The notes beneath the pieces are model-generated. The model ran no database searches. It was not told where the DNA came from and worked only from the letters and a program-made list of their open reading frames with translations. The position numbers and the translations under genes were made by a program. DNA of 64,000 nt from the NCBI RefSeq assembly GCF_023380025.1, contig NZ_CP097253.1, positions 682,001 through 746,000 of the forward strand, written 5' to 3'. Each line of letters starts with the position of its first letter. Within the stretch, counting starts at the first letter, position 1. This document shows, piece by piece, positions 62,968 through 64,000 of the stretch. This stretch comes from Sphingomonas glaciei (GTDB taxonomy: Bacteria; Pseudomonadota; Alphaproteobacteria; Sphingomonadales; Sphingomonadaceae).

Positions 62968-64000
62968 TTACGCCCGCGCTCCGTTCTCCACGCCGACGCT
63001 GTTGCGGCGGAGGGCTTTCAGGACGGTGTCGACGATGTGCGGGGCGTTGAGGCCGGCGTCGTCATATTGCTTGGTCAGATTGTCCTGGTCCTGGAAGGCG
63101 TCGGGCAGGCGCATGGTGCGCAGTTTGAGGCCGGCATCGATCAGGCCTTCGTCGCTGGCGAGAGTCAGGACGTGGGCGCCGAAGCCGCCGACGGCCGCTT
63201 CCTCGATCGTCACCGCGACTTCGTGGGTGGTGAGGAGCTTGCGGATCAGCGCTTCGTCGAGGGGTTTGGCGAAGCGCATGTCGGCGACGGTGGTGCTGAG
63301 GCCCATGCTTTCAAGCTGGTCGGCGGCCTTCTGGGCTTCCTCGAGGCGGGTGCCGAGCGAGAGGATGGCGACGGTCTTGCCTTCGCGGACCACCCTGCCC
63401 TTGCCGATCTCGAGCTGCTGGGGCTCGGCCGGGAGCGGGAGGCCGACGCCGTTGCCGCGCGGGTAGCGGACCGCGATCGGGCCGCTGTCGTGGAGCGCCA
63501 TGGTGTGGACCATGTGGGTGAGCTCGACCTCGTCGGCCGCGGCCATCACCACGAAGTTCGGCAGCGTGCAGAGGTAGGCGAGGTCGAACGAGCCGGCGTG
63601 GGTCGCGCCGTCGGCCCCGACCAGCCCGGCGCGGTCCATCGCGAAGCGGACCGGCAAATTCTGGATCGCGACGTCGTGGACCACCTGGTCGTAGGCGCGC
63701 TGGAGGAAGGTCGAGTAGATGGCGCAGAACGGGCGGAAGCCTTCGGCGGCGAGGCCGGCGGCGAAGGTCACCGCATGCTGCTCGGCGATGCCGACGTCAA
63801 ACATCCGGGTCGGGTGCGCGGCGCCGAACACGTCGAGGCCGGTGCCGCCGGGCATGGCGGCGGTGATGGCGACGATCTTCTCGTCGCGATTGGCCTCGGC
63901 GACCAAGGCGTCGGCGAATACGCGGGTGTAGGCGGGCGGGCCGCCGCCGGGGCCCTTTTCCTGCTTGCCGGTGACGACGTCGAACTTGACCACGCCATGA
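62968..64000 (-). CDS. dxs: 1-deoxy-D-xylulose-5-phosphate synthase, C-terminal part (partial)
   Basis: The last 343 or so codons are in the window; the N-terminus lies beyond base 64000. It covers the pyrimidine-binding domain ([48 protein letters not shown]) and the C-terminal transketolase domain. DXS condenses pyruvate and glyceraldehyde 3-phosphate with ThDP, the first step of the MEP pathway, to which IspDF also belongs. Confidence 0.96.
   Translation of the reverse strand, partial: HGVVKFDVVTGKQEKGPGGGPPAYTRVFADALVAEANRDEKIVAITAAMPGGTGLDVFGAAHPTRMFDVGIAEQHAVTFAAGLAAEGFRPFCAIYSTFLQRAYDQVVHDVAIQNLPVRFAMDRAGLVGADGATHAGSFDLAYLCTLPNFVVMAAADEVELTHMVHTMALHDSGPIAVRYPRGNGVGLPLPAEPQQLEIGKGRVVREGKTVAILSLGTRLEEAQKAADQLESMGLSTTVADMRFAKPLDEALIRKLLTTHEVAVTIEEAAVGGFGAHVLTLASDEGLIDAGLKLRTMRLPDAFQDQDNLTKQYDDAGLNAPHIVDTVLKALRRNSVGVENGARA

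Overview
The window is high-GC, densely packed DNA from an alphaproteobacterium, most probably a member of the Sphingomonadales. This placement rests on gene content and order seen in the sequence: a dusB-ntrY-ntrX-hfq-hflX run whose Hfq carries two Sm domains, a fused IspDF, an S16 protein with a long Ala/Glu tail, an EcfG-type stress promoter, CHASE2-EAL signalling, and tightly overlapping operons with frequent GTG/TTG starts. Almost everything is chromosomal housekeeping.

Layout. 0-5 kb: end of clpP, gcdH on the other strand, and a three-gene surface-glycan set (GT2, CDP-glycerol-transferase-like, flippase) beside tRNA-Ser(UGA). 5-14.8 kb (+): cell-wall enzymes (lytic transglycosylase, D,D-carboxypeptidase), the tmk-holB-metG-tatD-MBL operon, two tandem retropepsin-like membrane proteins, mazG and trmL. 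14.8-21.4 kb (-): dusB-ntrY-ntrX-hfq-hflX. 21.4-31.7 kb: ispDF, pncC, a Coq10-like protein, lipA, a glycine-zipper lipoprotein, carbonic anhydrase, a NYN-domain protein, a stress-promoter-linked flavin-fold protein, mtgA, and the chain uvrC-recO-apaG-DUF488. 31.7-33.7 kb: an inserted-looking pair, a 40-residue peptide gene with a RiPP-like leader and an asparagine-synthase-like enzyme. 33.8-41.3 kb: racemase, pntAB-pntB, CHASE2/EAL protein, a Trp-rich micropeptide, DUF2945 and a CPA2 antiporter. 41.3-56.6 kb (-): alaS, a BLUF photoreceptor broken by a stop codon, ettA, ampD, cheAWYBR, ffh-rpsP-rimM, clpX and tRNA-Gln(UUG). 56.7-64 kb (-): an MFS transporter, ilvE, proC, ybjN-like, ubiK, tspO, tlyA, a GxxExxY gene between inverted repeats, and the 3' part of dxs.

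How the genes work together. The two isoprenoid-pathway loci (ispDF and dxs) belong to the MEP route; lytic transglycosylase, carboxypeptidase, MtgA and AmpD make, trim and recycle peptidoglycan; Ffh, S16, RimM, AlaS, MetG, DusB, TrmL, EttA, HflX and TlyA form a translation set. Chemotaxis (CheAWYBR), c-di-GMP hydrolysis, NtrYX and the remains of blue-light sensing form the signalling layer.

Most worth a second look: the GxxExxY nuclease-fold gene framed by roughly 50-nt inverted repeats between dxs and tlyA; the peptide/asparagine-synthase-like pair, which has a leader like those of lasso peptides but a core that breaks lasso rules; the BLUF gene whose reading frame continues past a TAG into a proper C-terminal cap; and the Trp-rich micropeptide followed by a perfect 18-nt palindrome and a long hairpin. 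Several loci also lack genes that normally belong to them: ntrBC between dusB and ntrY, pntAA before pntAB, and trmD-rplS after rimM.
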